The notes: generated by a model from the sequence alone, not told the origin. Shown: positions 26,701-33,200, numbered from the stretch's first letter. The stretch is 64,000 nt of DNA from Bactericera cockerelli (GCA_024516035.1 CM044961.1:37227112-37291111); one strand, 5' to 3'. Program-made: numbers and translations.

Positions 26701-27565
26701 ACGAGACCATCAGCACCATGCCGTACGGGGACGTGATCAGCACGAGGAAGGTAAGTTCTAATAGCATCTGCTGACTCACGTACGTGATCAGCACGAGGAA
26801 GGTAAGTTCTAATAGCATCTGCTGACTCACGTACGTGATCAGCACGAGGAAGGTAAGTTCTAATAGCATCTGCTGACTCACGTACGTGATCAGCACGAGG
26901 AAGGTAAGTTCTAATAGCATCTGCTGACTCACGTACGTGATCAGCACGAGGAAGGTAAGTTCTAATAGCATCTGCTGACTCACGTACGTGATCAGCACGA
27001 GGAAGGTAAGTTTCAATAATAATAATAATATCGCCTTATTTATACTGCCCGATTAAGACTATCAAAGTCCCATTATTCCAGCGGTAAGCCCAAGACATGA
27101 GGGTATGGATTGCTGAATCTACGCTGAAACCGGGACTTGAACCACCGACCTCCAGGTTACAAGTCCACCACCTTATCGATCAAGCTACTAAGGTCGGTGT
27201 AATTTGCAGGATAAACAGATTATTCTATTGTTTATCAGTTTTTTTTTTATTTAAGATGAGTGTTTCAGAGCCTTTTTTATTTCGTAGCCATGAAACAGGA
27301 TCTACTGTAGTAGACGCTTGTGGTCTGTGTTGTAGCCTGCCCATCCCGTAGTGTGCCTCCCTTCTGATGGGCGAGATTTTTAGTACAAAATTCGTATTGT
27401 TATCCACAGGTGCGCGCGGAGAGTGGCACGCTCTACCTGGAGATGAAGTGCGGGAATCTGTTCCAGCAGCGCGTGGCGCGCATCCAGACAGACCAAGCGC
27501 ACGAGATAGCGCGCCTCATACGCCAGTACATGAGTCTGGACAGACAGAAGAGCGCTATCCAGTAG
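5657..27565 (+). CDS. MYO15A: Myosin XV, C-terminal tail (18 exons; 5' part outside window)
   Basis: Unconventional myosin XV, an actin-based motor whose tail carries cargo to the tips of actin protrusions. Only the tail is here. I joined exons 5657-5791, 6311-6470, 7256-7481, 8291-8497, 9264-9392, 10310-10437, 11586-11689, 12420-12558, 12937-13107, 13784-13930, 14804-14974, 16488-16692, 18035-18207, 19962-20132, 20615-20770, 20926-21066, 26143-26373 and 27410-27565, all with AG/GT borders and mostly matching phases. Diagnostic strings resembling vertebrate MYO15A are FAYNRVTWKL, RFMGD, CQRGWRLL, KRQLYRLPGG, PDYLEGLL and FGSSFF. Order: Pro/His-rich linker, pre-SH3 conserved region, His-rich linker, MyTH4, FERM, stop. 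Two phase problems (exons 8291-8497 and 10310-10437) suggest small indels or a missed exon. Motor, IQ and first MyTH4 lie upstream. Identity is strong; exact use of duplicated splice sites is inference. Confidence 0.93.
5870..6260. repeat. Interspersed repeat with CACATAGAAATACGTGGTTC
   Basis: Blocks CTGGGGGACGTCAACCA, GGACTAGAAAACAGACTAGC and CACATAGAAATACGTGGTTC recur at 13945-14240 and 21360-21600. Within this copy the last ~130 bp are duplicated (6035-6260). Confidence 0.7.
6311..6470 (+). CDS. MYO15A: Myosin XV exon: linker ending VRSQ
   Basis: Acceptor CCGTTTCCAG, donor GTCAG/GTATGTG. 160 nt, phase 2 to phase 0. Encodes a glutamine- and charge-rich linker (RRLLLQQQLAGRWGSMDSVD). Its 3' half and donor are tandemly copied downstream to about 7040. 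Confidence 0.75.
6400..7040 (+). repeat. Donor-junction array, 91 bp x 7
   Basis: The 3' part of exon 6311-6470 plus its donor and ~20 nt of intron is repeated. GT donors sit at 6471, 6562, 6653, 6744, 6835, 6926 (mutated to GA) and 7017, a constant 91-bp step. Copies differ by occasional substitutions. Confidence 0.93.
7256..7481 (+). CDS. MYO15A: Myosin XV exon: Pro/Ser/His-rich linker
   Basis: Acceptor TCTCCCAG, donor CACG/GTGAGT. 226 nt, enters in phase 0 and leaves in phase 1. Far more GC-rich than its surroundings. Encodes a polyproline, glycine and serine stretch ending in a His/Asn run, consistent with the disordered linkers of class XV myosins. The outgoing phase does not match the frame needed at the end of the next exon. 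Confidence 0.65.
7771..7975 (+). mobile_element. tRNA-derived SINE, family E
   Basis: CACCGTGGCCTAGCGCACTA head, GGATTCGATCTCCAGCAAGG B-box region, tail with CAGCGACCAGTGGCAAAATC. Related pieces at 29266-29470, 32052-32150, 34520-34600 and 46600-46740. Confidence 0.7.
8291..8497 (+). CDS. MYO15A: Myosin XV exon: Pro-rich then start of conserved pre-SH3 region
   Basis: Acceptor TTCTTCTCAG, donor AAAGAG/GTAATTG. The 3' half clearly reads YPPLTSAYFAYNRVTWKL, a conserved MYO15 block. That frame is open from 8291 in phase 0, but the preceding exon leaves in phase 1, and the phase-1 reading (VEDQAEFSPVPQES) looks more protein-like at the 5' end. Either an indel lies near 8390-8410 or an exon is missed between 7481 and 8291. 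Confidence 0.75.
8651..8753 (-). mobile_element. 5S-headed SINE, truncated
   Basis: Reverse complement: GTTGAATGCACCGGTTCTCG, ATCACCGAACTTAAGCAACG, then the SINE core. It breaks off into the 111-bp acceptor array of myosin XV. Confidence 0.8.
8752..9340 (+). repeat. Acceptor-junction array, 111 bp x 5
   Basis: Intron end plus the 5' part of exon 9264-9392 is repeated. Acceptor positions 8820, 8931, 9042, 9153 and 9264 are exactly 111 bp apart. Each non-terminal copy runs into TAA after about 29 codons. The array directly abuts a truncated 5S-derived SINE at 8753. Confidence 0.95.
9264..9392 (+). CDS. MYO15A: Myosin XV exon: VFSPKETV block
   Basis: 129 nt, phase 0 to 0. Acceptor CTATACCCAG, donor ATGCAG/GTAAAG. 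Encodes VFSPKETVSSPLVLHLVFCQ and continues through RISPEERSEMMQ, matching the vertebrate VFYPKD...RISEDER segment. Both ends are tandemly duplicated: five acceptor copies upstream and four donor copies downstream. Confidence 0.88.
9376..9575 (+). repeat. Donor-junction array, 50 bp x 4
   Basis: The last ~15 nt of exon 9264-9392 plus donor and intron start is repeated with donors at 9393, 9443, 9493 and 9543. Period 50 bp. Confidence 0.93.
9640..10290 (+). repeat. ~600-bp interspersed repeat, copy 1
   Basis: Contains GACCATGCGCCTGACCACTA, CTTATATCTCGTGAACGGTA and ends near CACGAGGAAGTACTGTGTCC. Also at 44560-45280 and 55265-55715. No ORF. This copy runs to within ~25 bp of a myosin XV acceptor. 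Confidence 0.8.
10310..10437 (+). CDS. MYO15A: Myosin XV exon with 1-nt frame problem
   Basis: Acceptor GGTTTGCAG, donor CATCTCT/GTAAGT. The 5' part reads LLEQYGVTMSNMHTGQHKAS and the 3' part reads VLDMTQHWLMYFATIFSIS in the next frame. Length 128 where neighbouring phases need a multiple of 3, so one base is missing around 10366-10378. The 3' end and donor are repeated ten more times to 11475. The break could be an assembly error or an array-contraction scar. Confidence 0.8.
10375..11490 (+). repeat. Donor-junction array, ~104 bp x 11
   Basis: The last ~60 nt of exon 10310-10437 with its donor and ~40 nt of intron is repeated. Donors at 10438, 10542, 10646, 10746, 10846, 10950, 11054, 11158, 11262, 11366 and 11470; two steps are 100 bp, the rest 104. 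Confidence 0.95.
11586..11689 (+). CDS. MYO15A: Myosin XV exon: PDVQLVAIGHSG
   Basis: Acceptor CTCTTGCAG, donor ATCAG/GTGAGA. 104 nt, phase 0 to 2. Encodes GGHQYPDVQLVAIGHSGIRL, matching the GVQLLAVSHVGIKL type segment of MYO15. Confidence 0.9.
11943..12128 (-). mobile_element. tRNA-derived SINE, family B
   Basis: Plus strand begins AACACTCTTTAGTGAAAGGT, CAGGCGAGGTTAATG, and ends in the reversed tRNA-like head. Truncated before the B box, inside a myosin XV intron. Confidence 0.75.
12420..12558 (+). CDS. MYO15A: Myosin XV exon: LEDISESVM to AFIVE
   Basis: Acceptor TTGTTTCAG, donor GTGGAG/GTGAGA. 139 nt, phase 2 to 0; with the previous exon it sums to 81 codons. A PH-like/F3-like strand pattern (FPIHSPRARQIHTLLHAFIV) corresponds to vertebrate VILFSARAHQVKTLVDDFIL. 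Confidence 0.9.
12750..12962 (+). repeat. Acceptor-junction array, 74 bp x 3
   Basis: Acceptors followed by GGTGGGGCCGTTGTACAAAT at 12789, 12863 and 12937; period 74 bp. Only the last continues into the full exon. Confidence 0.92.
12937..13107 (+). CDS. MYO15A: Myosin XV exon: His/Pro-rich linker in the SH3 position
   Basis: Acceptor CATTCTAG, donor CCCATG/GTAAGT. 171 nt, phase 0 to 0. After GGAVVQMQQESRL it becomes a low-complexity His/Ser/Pro linker. In vertebrate MYO15A an SH3 domain follows this point; none is visible here. Two extra acceptor copies lie upstream at a 74-bp period. Confidence 0.8.
13126..13326 (-). mobile_element. tRNA-derived SINE, family B
   Basis: Tail AACACTCTTTAGTGGAAAGT, then head with GGGATTCAAACCAACGCATC and CCAGACTAGCGCGTTAACCA on the plus strand. 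A Helitron-like copy follows at 13358. Confidence 0.8.
13358..13606 (+). mobile_element. Helitron-like non-autonomous element
   Basis: Starts TCTTAATATATAAATGTCAA and ends with GCGACAGCCCGCTAGTA, a GC hairpin followed by CTAGT as in rolling-circle Helitrons. No terminal inverted repeats or obvious target duplication. A second copy lies at 59692-59932. Confidence 0.72.
13784..13930 (+). CDS. MYO15A: Myosin XV exon: lead into second MyTH4
   Basis: Acceptor TCCCCTCAG, donor GAACAG/GTGAGA. 147 nt, phase 0 to 0. Encodes HSLLQFAMHHFRQFE, equivalent to the MLEFAQKYFRD helix that opens the C-terminal MyTH4, then a basic linker and WTWREQ. Confidence 0.9.
14497..14638 (-). mobile_element. tRNA-derived SINE, family A
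   Basis: Reverse complement: CCTCAGTAGCTTGATCGATA (A-box region) and GGTTCAAGTCCCGGTTTCAG (B box), then a tail with GTTTGAGTAGTTGTGATATC and GATTAACACAAATATGAT. Many copies in the window define the family. Confidence 0.85.
14643..14765 (+). mobile_element. Family C SINE tail only
   Basis: CCATTTGAGATTTTGACCAC to GCAGTATAAATAAGGCGATA with (ATT)n; lacks the tRNA-like head. Adjacent to family A at 14497. Confidence 0.7.
14804..14974 (+). CDS. MYO15A: Myosin XV exon: MyTH4 (RFMGD)
   Basis: Acceptor TTCCCCAG, donor CTCATG/GTAAGT. 171 nt, phase 0 to 0. Encodes the first half of MyTH4 including FECIMRFMGDLP. The last ~19 nt plus the donor are repeated once immediately downstream (second copy CTCATAGTAAG). 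Confidence 0.93.
15313..15520 (+). mobile_element. tRNA-derived SINE, family C
   Basis: TCCCGGTAGCTCAGTGGTAA (A box), GTGGGTTCAAAACCCTGCCG (B box), tail AACAGTATAAATAAGGCGAT then (ATT)n. Confidence 0.85.
15720..16145 (+). mobile_element. Non-LTR retrotransposon fragment (C-terminal ORF end)
   Basis: A 130-aa open frame reads RPDLIYINKQEKTALMIDIA, then EKISKYEDLKEDMKKTWKLK and IIPIVMSSEGVTS. This is the C-terminal segment seen in insect LINE polyproteins. Upstream RT is missing. A short AT-rich tail with CCCTAGGTGCACGGTGTGCA follows to ~16350. Confidence 0.75.
16488..16692 (+). CDS. MYO15A: Myosin XV exon: MyTH4 (RDEVY, CQRGWRLL)
   Basis: Acceptor TCCCCCCAG, donor TTCCATG/GTGAGT. 205 nt, phase 0 to 1. 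Encodes LRDEVYSQLMKQTT and SCQRGWRLLSIVAAYF, the MyTH4 signature that binds microtubules or partners in MyTH4-FERM myosins. Three extra 35-bp donor copies follow. Confidence 0.95.
16660..16806 (+). repeat. Donor-junction array, 35 bp x 4
   Basis: The last ~25 nt of exon 16488-16692 (GGGCCTTCCATG) with GTGAGTTTC is repeated. Donors at 16693, 16728, 16763 and 16798. Confidence 0.92.
16843..16986 (+). mobile_element. tRNA-derived SINE, family A
   Basis: AGTAGCTTGATCGATAAGGC ... GGTTCAAGTCCCGGTTTCAG ... GATTAACACAAATATGATAA. Full length, plus strand. Confidence 0.85.
17028..17206. repeat. AT-rich interspersed repeat ending GGGCGGGGTTATTGCC
   Basis: CTTTATTAGATACAAAAGGA ... ATGTCCTAACTAAAGGGCGG ... 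ATTGCCTATGGCAAT. Copies at 30925-31080 and 35845-36040, with partial ones near 33405-33475 and 46240. Confidence 0.7.
17208..17383 (-). mobile_element. tRNA-derived SINE, family C
   Basis: GGGTTTCGAACCCGCGACCT and ACTGAGCTAC on the plus strand; directly followed by a 5S-headed SINE at 17384, so one inserted at the end of the other. Confidence 0.82.
17384..17586 (-). mobile_element. 5S-headed SINE, full
   Basis: Reverse complement starts CTGCCAGCGTCGATGGCGCG and continues TGCACCGGTTCTCGTAAAAT, TTAAACTGAG and the shared core. The head resembles the 5' half of 5S rRNA (GATCACCGAAGTTAAGCA type internal promoter). Confidence 0.85.
17640..18120 (+). repeat. Acceptor-junction array, 116-119 bp x 4
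   Basis: TTATT tract, acceptor and the first ~75 nt of exon 18035-18207 are repeated; acceptors at 17684, 17803, 17919 and 18035. Non-terminal copies end at GTGGAGGTGACAG, also a potential donor, so each copy could behave as a cassette micro-exon. Confidence 0.93.
18035..18207 (+). CDS. MYO15A: Myosin XV exon: MyTH4-FERM junction
   Basis: Acceptor TCCCCCAG, donor ACAACG/GTGAGT. 173 nt, phase 1 to 0. Encodes LQNLRKTLRYGGRK and GRNSKRQLYRLPGG, matching the MYO15 LQKTLRFGGR...KRQLFLLPGG block. Three partial copies of the 5' part precede it, at acceptors 17684, 17803 and 17919. Confidence 0.95.
18490..19990 (+). repeat. Acceptor-junction array, exactly 92 bp x 16
   Basis: Acceptor plus the 5' part of exon 19962-20132 is repeated; exon-start positions run from 18582 to 19962 in constant 92-bp steps, with a truncated 17th copy near 18496. 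The repeated exon piece lacks 21 nt found in the real exon (between CCAG and CTTGAGATGG). Reading from any earlier acceptor meets TAG at the start of the next unit. Confidence 0.95.
19962..20132 (+). CDS. MYO15A: Myosin XV exon: FERM F1 lobe
   Basis: Acceptor CTCCCCTCAG, donor CAACAG/GTATGT. 171 nt, phase 0 to 0. Encodes VVEDICIEMCQ and EFSLYCIVEGD, the ubiquitin-like F1 lobe. Fifteen further full acceptor copies precede it at a constant 92 bp. Confidence 0.95.
20150..20270 (-). mobile_element. LINE 3' tail fragment
   Basis: Reverse complement of the 16255-16350 tail (GGCTTGTGCCAAGGATGCAT, CACACCGTGTGCACCTAGGG). Inserted just after the donor of exon 19962-20132. Confidence 0.65.
20615..20770 (+). 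CDS. MYO15A: Myosin XV exon: FERM F2 start
   Basis: Acceptor TTCCCCCAG, donor ACAGTG/GTGAGT. 156 nt, phase 0 to 0. Encodes FYLIFCRSVWYFPLRLDCQL then QVLFNQIAPDYLEGLL, the conserved N-Q-x-x-PDYL motif of MYO15 FERM. Confidence 0.95.
20926..21066 (+). CDS. MYO15A: Myosin XV exon: FERM F2
   Basis: Acceptor GCCCCCAG, donor CAGATG/GTAAGA. 141 nt, phase 0 to 0. Encodes VAKLAALLHRAADMS, equivalent to VSKLASLQHRAKD of vertebrate MYO15A. It is followed by a 5-kb intron that holds the largest tandem array. Confidence 0.94.
21640..21865 (+). mobile_element. Probable LINE polyprotein fragment
   Basis: Open frame with ELGNKLVEETGDKRAASYLI and IQRSSLAIHRGNAASIAGSF, a pattern I associate with LINE polyprotein C-termini. 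Diverged and short. Directly precedes the TTAA MITE. Confidence 0.55.
21875..22162. mobile_element. piggyBac-type MITE (TTAA)
   Basis: TTAACACATTGACTGCC at the left and GGCAGTCAACGTGTTAA at the right, an inverted pair flanked by TTAA as in piggyBac. The interior carries several GTCACAC/GTGTGAC inverted motifs. No transposase ORF. Confidence 0.85.
22180..26142 (+). repeat. Acceptor-junction mega-array, ~46 bp x ~80
   Basis: Unit of ~46 bp: GTTCACTATGT, a C-run, CAGGTGGCTACTTATAC and a TTATACTTGAATT tail. The C-run plus CAG is the acceptor of exon 26143-26373. A few long units (at 22213, 24673, 25588, 25702) retain 21 nt more of that exon (CAGGGCCACTGGTCCCAGGT). It ends exactly at the real acceptor. 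The part 23085-24110 is irregular, with many indels. Confidence 0.95.
26143..26373 (+). CDS. MYO15A: Myosin XV exon: FERM F2-F3
   Basis: Acceptor TTCCCCCAG, donor AGGAAG/GTAAGT. 231 nt, phase 0 to 0. Encodes QAKAQLLELLSQWPLFGSSF, matching QARAQFLGLLSALPMFGSSF. The acceptor closes a ~4-kb array upstream, and the donor begins another array downstream. Confidence 0.95.
26300..27015 (+). repeat. Donor-junction array, 77 bp then 51 bp, 11 donors
   Basis: The end of exon 26143-26373 with its donor is repeated; donors at 26374, 26451, 26528, 26605, 26674, 26751, 26802, 26853, 26904, 26955 and 27006. The unit is 77 bp at first (one of 69), then a shortened 51-bp version (CTCACGTACGTGATCAGC) is amplified five times. 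Confidence 0.95.
27104..27198 (-). mobile_element. tRNA-derived SINE, family A, truncated
   Basis: Carries the tRNA-like part (ACTTGAACCACCGACCTCCA on the plus strand) next to a family-C tail at 27019-27103, forming a composite just beyond the donor array ending at 27015. Confidence 0.75.
27410..27565 (+). CDS. MYO15A: Myosin XV last exon with stop
   Basis: Acceptor TATCCACAG. 156 nt ending in a TAG stop at 27563-27565. Encodes the F3 lobe end (GTLYLEMKCGNLFQQRVARI) and a C-terminus ...DRQKSAIQ. The end of this exon, stop included, is repeated about ten times in the 3' UTR. Confidence 0.93.
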   Translation: MRAESGTLYLEMKCGNLFQQRVARIQTDQAHEIARLIRQYMSLDRQKSAIQ

Positions 27566-28068
27566 ATAGTTCCAGCTCACCTTACAGTACATGAGTCTGG
27601 ACAGACAGAAGAGCGCTATCCAGTAGACACTTCCAGCTCACCTTACAGTACATGAGTCTGGACAGACAGAAGAGCGCTATCCAGTAGATACTTACAGTAC
27701 ATGAGTCTGGACAGACAGAAGAGCGCTATCCAGTAGATACTTCCAGTACATGAGTCTGGACAGACAGAAGAGCGCTATCCAGTAGATACTTACAGTACAT
27801 GAGTCTGGACAGACAGAAGAGCGCTATCCAGTAGATACTTACAGTACATGAGTCTGGACAGACAGAAGAGCGCTATCCAGTAGACACTTCCAGCTCACCT
27901 TACAGTACATGAGTCTGGACAGACAGAAGAGCGCTATCCAGTAGATACTTCCAGCTCACCTTACAGTACATGAGTCTGGACAGACAGAAGAGCGCTATCC
28001 AGTAGATACTTACAGTACATGAGTCTGGACAGACAGAAGAGCGCTATCCAGTAGACACTTCCAGCGCA
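27525..28068 (+). repeat. Coding-end/stop array in myosin XV 3' UTR
   Basis: About ten copies of TACATGAGTCTGGACAGACA followed by GAAGAGCGCTATCCAGTAGA, in units of 50 or ~60 bp. The first is the true C-terminus with stop. Copies differ in whether AGCTCACC is present. Confidence 0.93.
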
Positions 28069-28985
28069 CGAGATAGCACATCCAGCGCACGAGAACACTA
28101 ACCACTTGGTTTTAGTATTCCATTTTGTCGGAAATGCCATTTTTTAGTACTACATGTAAATATTTTTCCAAGGCTCCATATACATGAGACGCAATCTCTA
28201 ACCTCTAACCCATCAATCTGAGTCTCCAATGCTAAATTCAACACTTGAAAACCTGATTGATTGTCCAAATATTCACGAGTTTGTAAATTGAGTATTGTAT
28301 TTTATGGGAAAAATTATGACTCCTGACAAACTTAAGTTTCTGATTTAGTGAATTAATATTGTCTACATAGATTATTAGTTAGCTAATGCTGCTGAAGATG
28401 TATTTCTTTGCTATTTTATAGTTTGTTCTATAGATATACCTTATTCTATAGATACATAACCCGCGTAAGATTCATGTAATGTTTTTTTTTCGATTTCCGA
28501 ATCACCGCAATGATTTTATATTCTAGAAGCCATATTTTAGGTAAGCTCAACTTTTGTTGTATTTGTACATATTTAATTTTAGTTGATTTTTTTCTTTTTT
28601 CTAATCTAAATTCTGACAAAACTTTGTGTCTAGAATAGATAGATATATCGTGTTTATGCGGTCAAATCCTAGATGTAATTTTAGAATACTTACCTTTATC
28701 TTCAGATAGTTTGAATTGCTCTGTTTACTCTGTTATGTATATCCCGCAAACTCCCTTGTAACAGTTGCATTTATTTACTCTGTAGTATTGCTTAAATATA
28801 CACAGTTCAGAATGAGCATTGTCAATGCGATCTTATTTGCTCACATTTTAACATACCTAATTTTAAATTAAAATGTTAAATGAATTTATTGTTTTTGCTT
28901 TAATGAAGGTTCAAAAAAAATAACAAGATATCTATTTTTTGTCAATGAAAAAAATAAAATATTATTTTATTATGTATTAGTTTTA
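27566..28985 (+). other. Myosin XV 3' UTR
   Basis: The stop is followed by a coding-end array to about 28065, then unique AT-rich sequence. A candidate AATAAA poly(A) signal lies at 28953-28958. The exact end was not determinable. Confidence 0.45.
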
Positions 28986-29591
28986 TTTAGATATTTTTAT
29001 ATGAATATATTTTTTATACCAAGTTATATCATTTATATTTCCTGAGTTGTTTTGTTTCTCTATCTCTCTCATACTTTACAATGGCAGTGTGATGATGACA
29101 TCAAGTCTTGGTAGAAATGAATAGATTTTTCTTTGAATCCTGTGTCCTTTGCCAAACATATTGACAGTCACATAGGGTTGACATAACAAAATTAACCATT
29201 GCTATTTGTATCTGACGGTCTCTCTTTTGGTTGAAAGCGAAATAAGAGGGTTAAATTATTGTCAAGACCCTGCAATTGTGGCTGGGTGGTTTCAATACTT
29301 GATTAGTACGTACGCGTGGGTTCGAAACCAGGCTGGGTAAGAATAAATAAATGATGTAGAACTTTATGTACATACTGTTGTTATCTTGGACAGTTATACG
29401 TCGCGTCGCGTCGTGAGGAATAATGAGGTATTACTTGTGTATGAGTAACAACCAGTGGCGGCATCACCACAAATATATTGGAAAGCGCTAAATAATACTG
29501 AAAATAAATAGAAGGTACATCGTAGCATTTTGAAATTATTACATCAAATGCGAAACAAGTAATTCACATGAAATTTGAAACTTCCTGAAAC

Positions 29592-29808
29592 CGTGCACTG
29601 GTAGTCAAGTGGTTAACGGGCTAGTCTGGTAATACAGGTAGTGTAGGGATCCGTGGGTTCGAATCCCACCCAGTGCATGAATTTTTTCTCAATAATTTGA
29701 GTTTTTGACCACATATTAATAAGACTCTGGGATTAGGTGGTTGAAAATTCTTTCAGCATTAACCTCACCTGGTGGTTACCTTCCACTAAAAGAGTTGGTG
29801 TTATTATT
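29592..29808 (+). mobile_element. tRNA-derived SINE, family B, full
   Basis: CACTGGTAGTCAAGTGGTTA (A-box region), GGGTTCGAATCCCACCCAGT (B box), tail with ACCTCACCTGGTGGTTACCT. Confidence 0.85.
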
Positions 29809-29974
29809 ATATTTTTCAAATTGTTTGTCCTGATCGAAACACCTTAGACAATAGTATTTATTAAAAAAGAAAATTACATTTTTTTAATGAATATTTATTT
29901 AAAGAGGTCTGTAACATTCAGAGTCCTTGCCCCTTGTAATGTGAATACATTCATGTCTTACTATCTAAAAATCA

Positions 29975-30241
29975 TTAAACCTGAGTTTGTCGCAAAGATT
30001 TGATCGGAGGGACAGACGAATCTTTCGGCTCTTCTTCAAACAGCTTTCGTTTCTTGTCGGCCACATCCTTTGGGGGTGGAGCCTGGTCTGATCCTGTGTT
30101 CTGATTGGTGGAGAGAGATTTGAAGGGGGACGGATCGGTGTTGGTGAGAGATTTGAAGGGGGAGCGCCTCACGGGAGCCTCGAGCTTGTGGCACTCGCGA
30201 CACACCGCCATGTACTTCTCCTGGCCTCCTATCAGCTCCAC
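29975..30241 (-). CDS. TK1: TK1 last exon: second zinc pair and tail
   Basis: Acceptor CACTTCAAG. Begins [20 protein letters not shown], supplying the second zinc pair, then a ~65-residue basic/serine-rich tail with SPFKSL twice and KKRKL, ending RQTQV. The tail sits where vertebrate TK1 carries cell-cycle degradation signals; no KEN box is seen here. Confidence 0.95.
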   Translation of the reverse strand: MELIGGQEKYMAVCRECHKLEAPVRRSPFKSLTNTDPSPFKSLSTNQNTGSDQAPPPKDVADKKRKLFEEEPKDSSVPPIKSLRQTQV

Positions 30242-33200
30242 CTTGAAGTGAACAGAGAATCATGGGCGGGGTTAGTAAGGGACTTTTCTGTATTGTTTTT
30301 CCTAAGCTGGTTTTATGTCGTTTTTTTCCCCAAGTCTCTTTTGTATCATTTTCCCTTTTGTATTGAGGTAATTTGAGTAGCTGAGTGGTTTCTACCTCCG
30401 TTTCGTCGTGATATCACAGTAAAACTAAACTATAAAACTTATTATTTTTTATGCCATAGTTTTAAAAAAAGGTATCATATTTGTGTTAATCATTTCCATG
30501 GTATCACAACTACTCAAACTCGCTTTACTACATCTACGCTGAAACCGGGACGTGGACCACCGACCTCCAGGTTAAAAGTCCGCTGCCTTATCGATCAAGC
30601 TACTGAGGTCGGTGATTTTATGTTGTTTTTTCCCCAAGTCTCTTTTGTATTGAGGTTAACTTGAGTAGCTGAGTGGTTTCTACCCCCCCTCCATCGTGAT
30701 ATGACAGTAAAACTAAACTATAAAACTCATTATTTTTTATGCCATAGTAATTCTGCGATTTCTTTTAAGTAAAACAAAAAAGACAAGTTTTTTTTATCAT
30801 CAAATTATTTCGATGTTTATTTGTTTTACCAAGAGTTGTGCATAGTTATATGTTCTTACACATTTCTTTTCTATGTCCCTTAAAACCTCACATCTCACAT
30901 ACAGACCAAGAAACACGCAATATTCTATTATTATTATTAAACACTTTATTAGATATAAATAGACAAATGTACAGTACAAATAATAATTATTTTAACAATG
31001 AAAAAAATGAAAACACTATATAAAATAAAAATGAAAAAGAATAGAAAAATATATAGAAACATTGCCTATGGCAATCTCTTCCACCCAACCCAACCCTTAT
31101 TCTACATCGCACATTTCAATTACCCCCCCCCCCTCCGCCCCAACCCAACTAATTTCAAAAACCACGGGAAAGCCACTAAAGTTCGAACTTTGCTAAACTA
31201 TTTCTATTATGTTCTTTCATTGAGATAAAAACTCGGAAAAAACAAGGAATGTTATAAAGTTGCAAAGTTTGGTCAATAGAGGCTGGGAGAGGAATAAGGG
31301 TTTAATGACATTAGGAACCACACACTAGAGTTCACACTTCACACCCCTTCCTGTATCTATTCTTTTCTTTTTCTTCTTCTTTTTTTTGTGCTGATATTAA
31401 GTCCCCTTTCTTTTCTAAATTTTTGCCTATCCCTTATCTTATCCCTTTACCTTCCTTTTTTTACTTCAGAGACTTTTCTCTCTCTCTCTCTCTCATTATT
31501 TTCCTTCTTCAATTATCTCTTACGAGTACAAGTTAGTTTTCCACATACACTTTCTTTTTTCGCTCTTTCTTTCATCTCCCTCGCTCTAAATTCTGTCCCT
31601 CTAAATTGACTACCAATACCTAATGTATTCCTCCCTTTCCTCTCTTGATATCTGTCTCTCTCATCTCTGCTACTCTTTGCATATATCAGCCTCTCTCTTT
31701 CCTTTAACTCTGGAAACAAGAGGTCTCTTTTTGACATCACCTCTATGAATTCCACAAGCAATGGACAGCGGCTTACCTGCCTAGTTATGAGGTCACTTCA
31801 AATATCAAAGGTCACAATTTAATGCCATTAGATGGTTCTTCGAAAGAGCTTTCCTGGGTTAAAATTTGAGAAGGGTCAGAGACACTCGCTGTCTCATGGG
31901 CTCAAAAGTTAATCTAGAAATGGACTCCACACGTTTTGAAGGTACCTATCAAATAAATTGTAGTTGGGTGGAAGAGCTTGAGAATCCTGGCCACATTAAA
32001 AAAGCCTTGAAAAAAAAAATTGAAATGAAATTAACGTCAATAATATTTAAGTATCTATAGTCGAGTGGTGTTGCGCGTCAGGCTTGCACGCAGGGTGACC
32101 TGGGTTCGAATCCCAGCGGAGATGGAATTATTCGACACTGTACTTTGGACAGTCTGGCTTATCTTAACTTTAATCCTGTTTTATAATTCGATCCTAAGTA
32201 AGGTAGTCTGGTGCACTGGTAAGTCAAGTGGTTAACGGGCTAGTCTGGTAATCCAGGTAGCGTAGGGATCCGTTGGTTCGAATCCCACCCAGTGAACGAT
32301 TTTTTTCCTCAATAATTTCCGTTTGTGAAAACATAATAATAAGACTCTGAGCGTTAGGTGTTAGAAAATGCTTTGAGAATTAACCTCGCCTGGTGGTTAC
32401 CTTCCACTTAAGAGTGTTATTATATGTTTTTATTTATTATAAGGTAAAATGAAAACTATTCTAAAAGCTTGAAAGAATAGTACAAGAAAATAATAATCCA
32501 CATAAGTCCAGTGATGTTAAGCAACGTCTAGGGAGGTGAGAACTTAGTGAGTGAGCAACCAACTGATTTGTGAAATTCCAGCGAATGTAAACTTTACAAA
32601 ACCCCTTGAATGACTTCCTATGTTGAAAAACAGGGTTAATTACACAACTTACAACAACAAAAAGGGTATTTTTCACTTATTTTTATGTAGGAAATAGATT
32701 AGCCGCAATATTTATGTCCCGTACGTGTCTTAGAATTAGAGCAGAGCAGAAATAAATTGGTTTCCTAGGATCCTACATTAGTCAATGTCGCCCAAGTGGG
32801 GCACACTAGATTTATACAAGTGGGAACTGCGGGAAAAAAGAACAAATGGCGAAATATAATATATCTTCTTTTTTTATCAAGGGTGGTTGGTGCGGAAGAG
32901 AATGTCGTTGGCTTTAGCACTATACCCTTGATCAAGTTTTGTTTCTGTAATAGTAAATATTCCTTGGAGCAAGGACTCTGATTGTTAGGTCTCCTCTGTA
33001 AATAAATATCATTAAAAAATAATAAAAATACTCCTTGTATGTAGAAAGTATTGATTTAAATAAAACTTGATCAAATTTGTACAATAATTTATACAACTTA
33101 AAGGAGGATAAATAAATATACAAATATGCACTAATAATTAAGATTATATAAATCTTTATTAGGAGGACAAAAGAAAGAACAATATATACAGTATAAAATT

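Noticed and set aside
22180..27016. Repetitive ORFs such as LILELF and ELTFLVLITYVSQQ
   Set aside because: They are translations of the junction arrays, not genes.
31866..32060. 64-aa ORF
   Set aside because: No homology seen and A-rich end; ordinary intron sequence.
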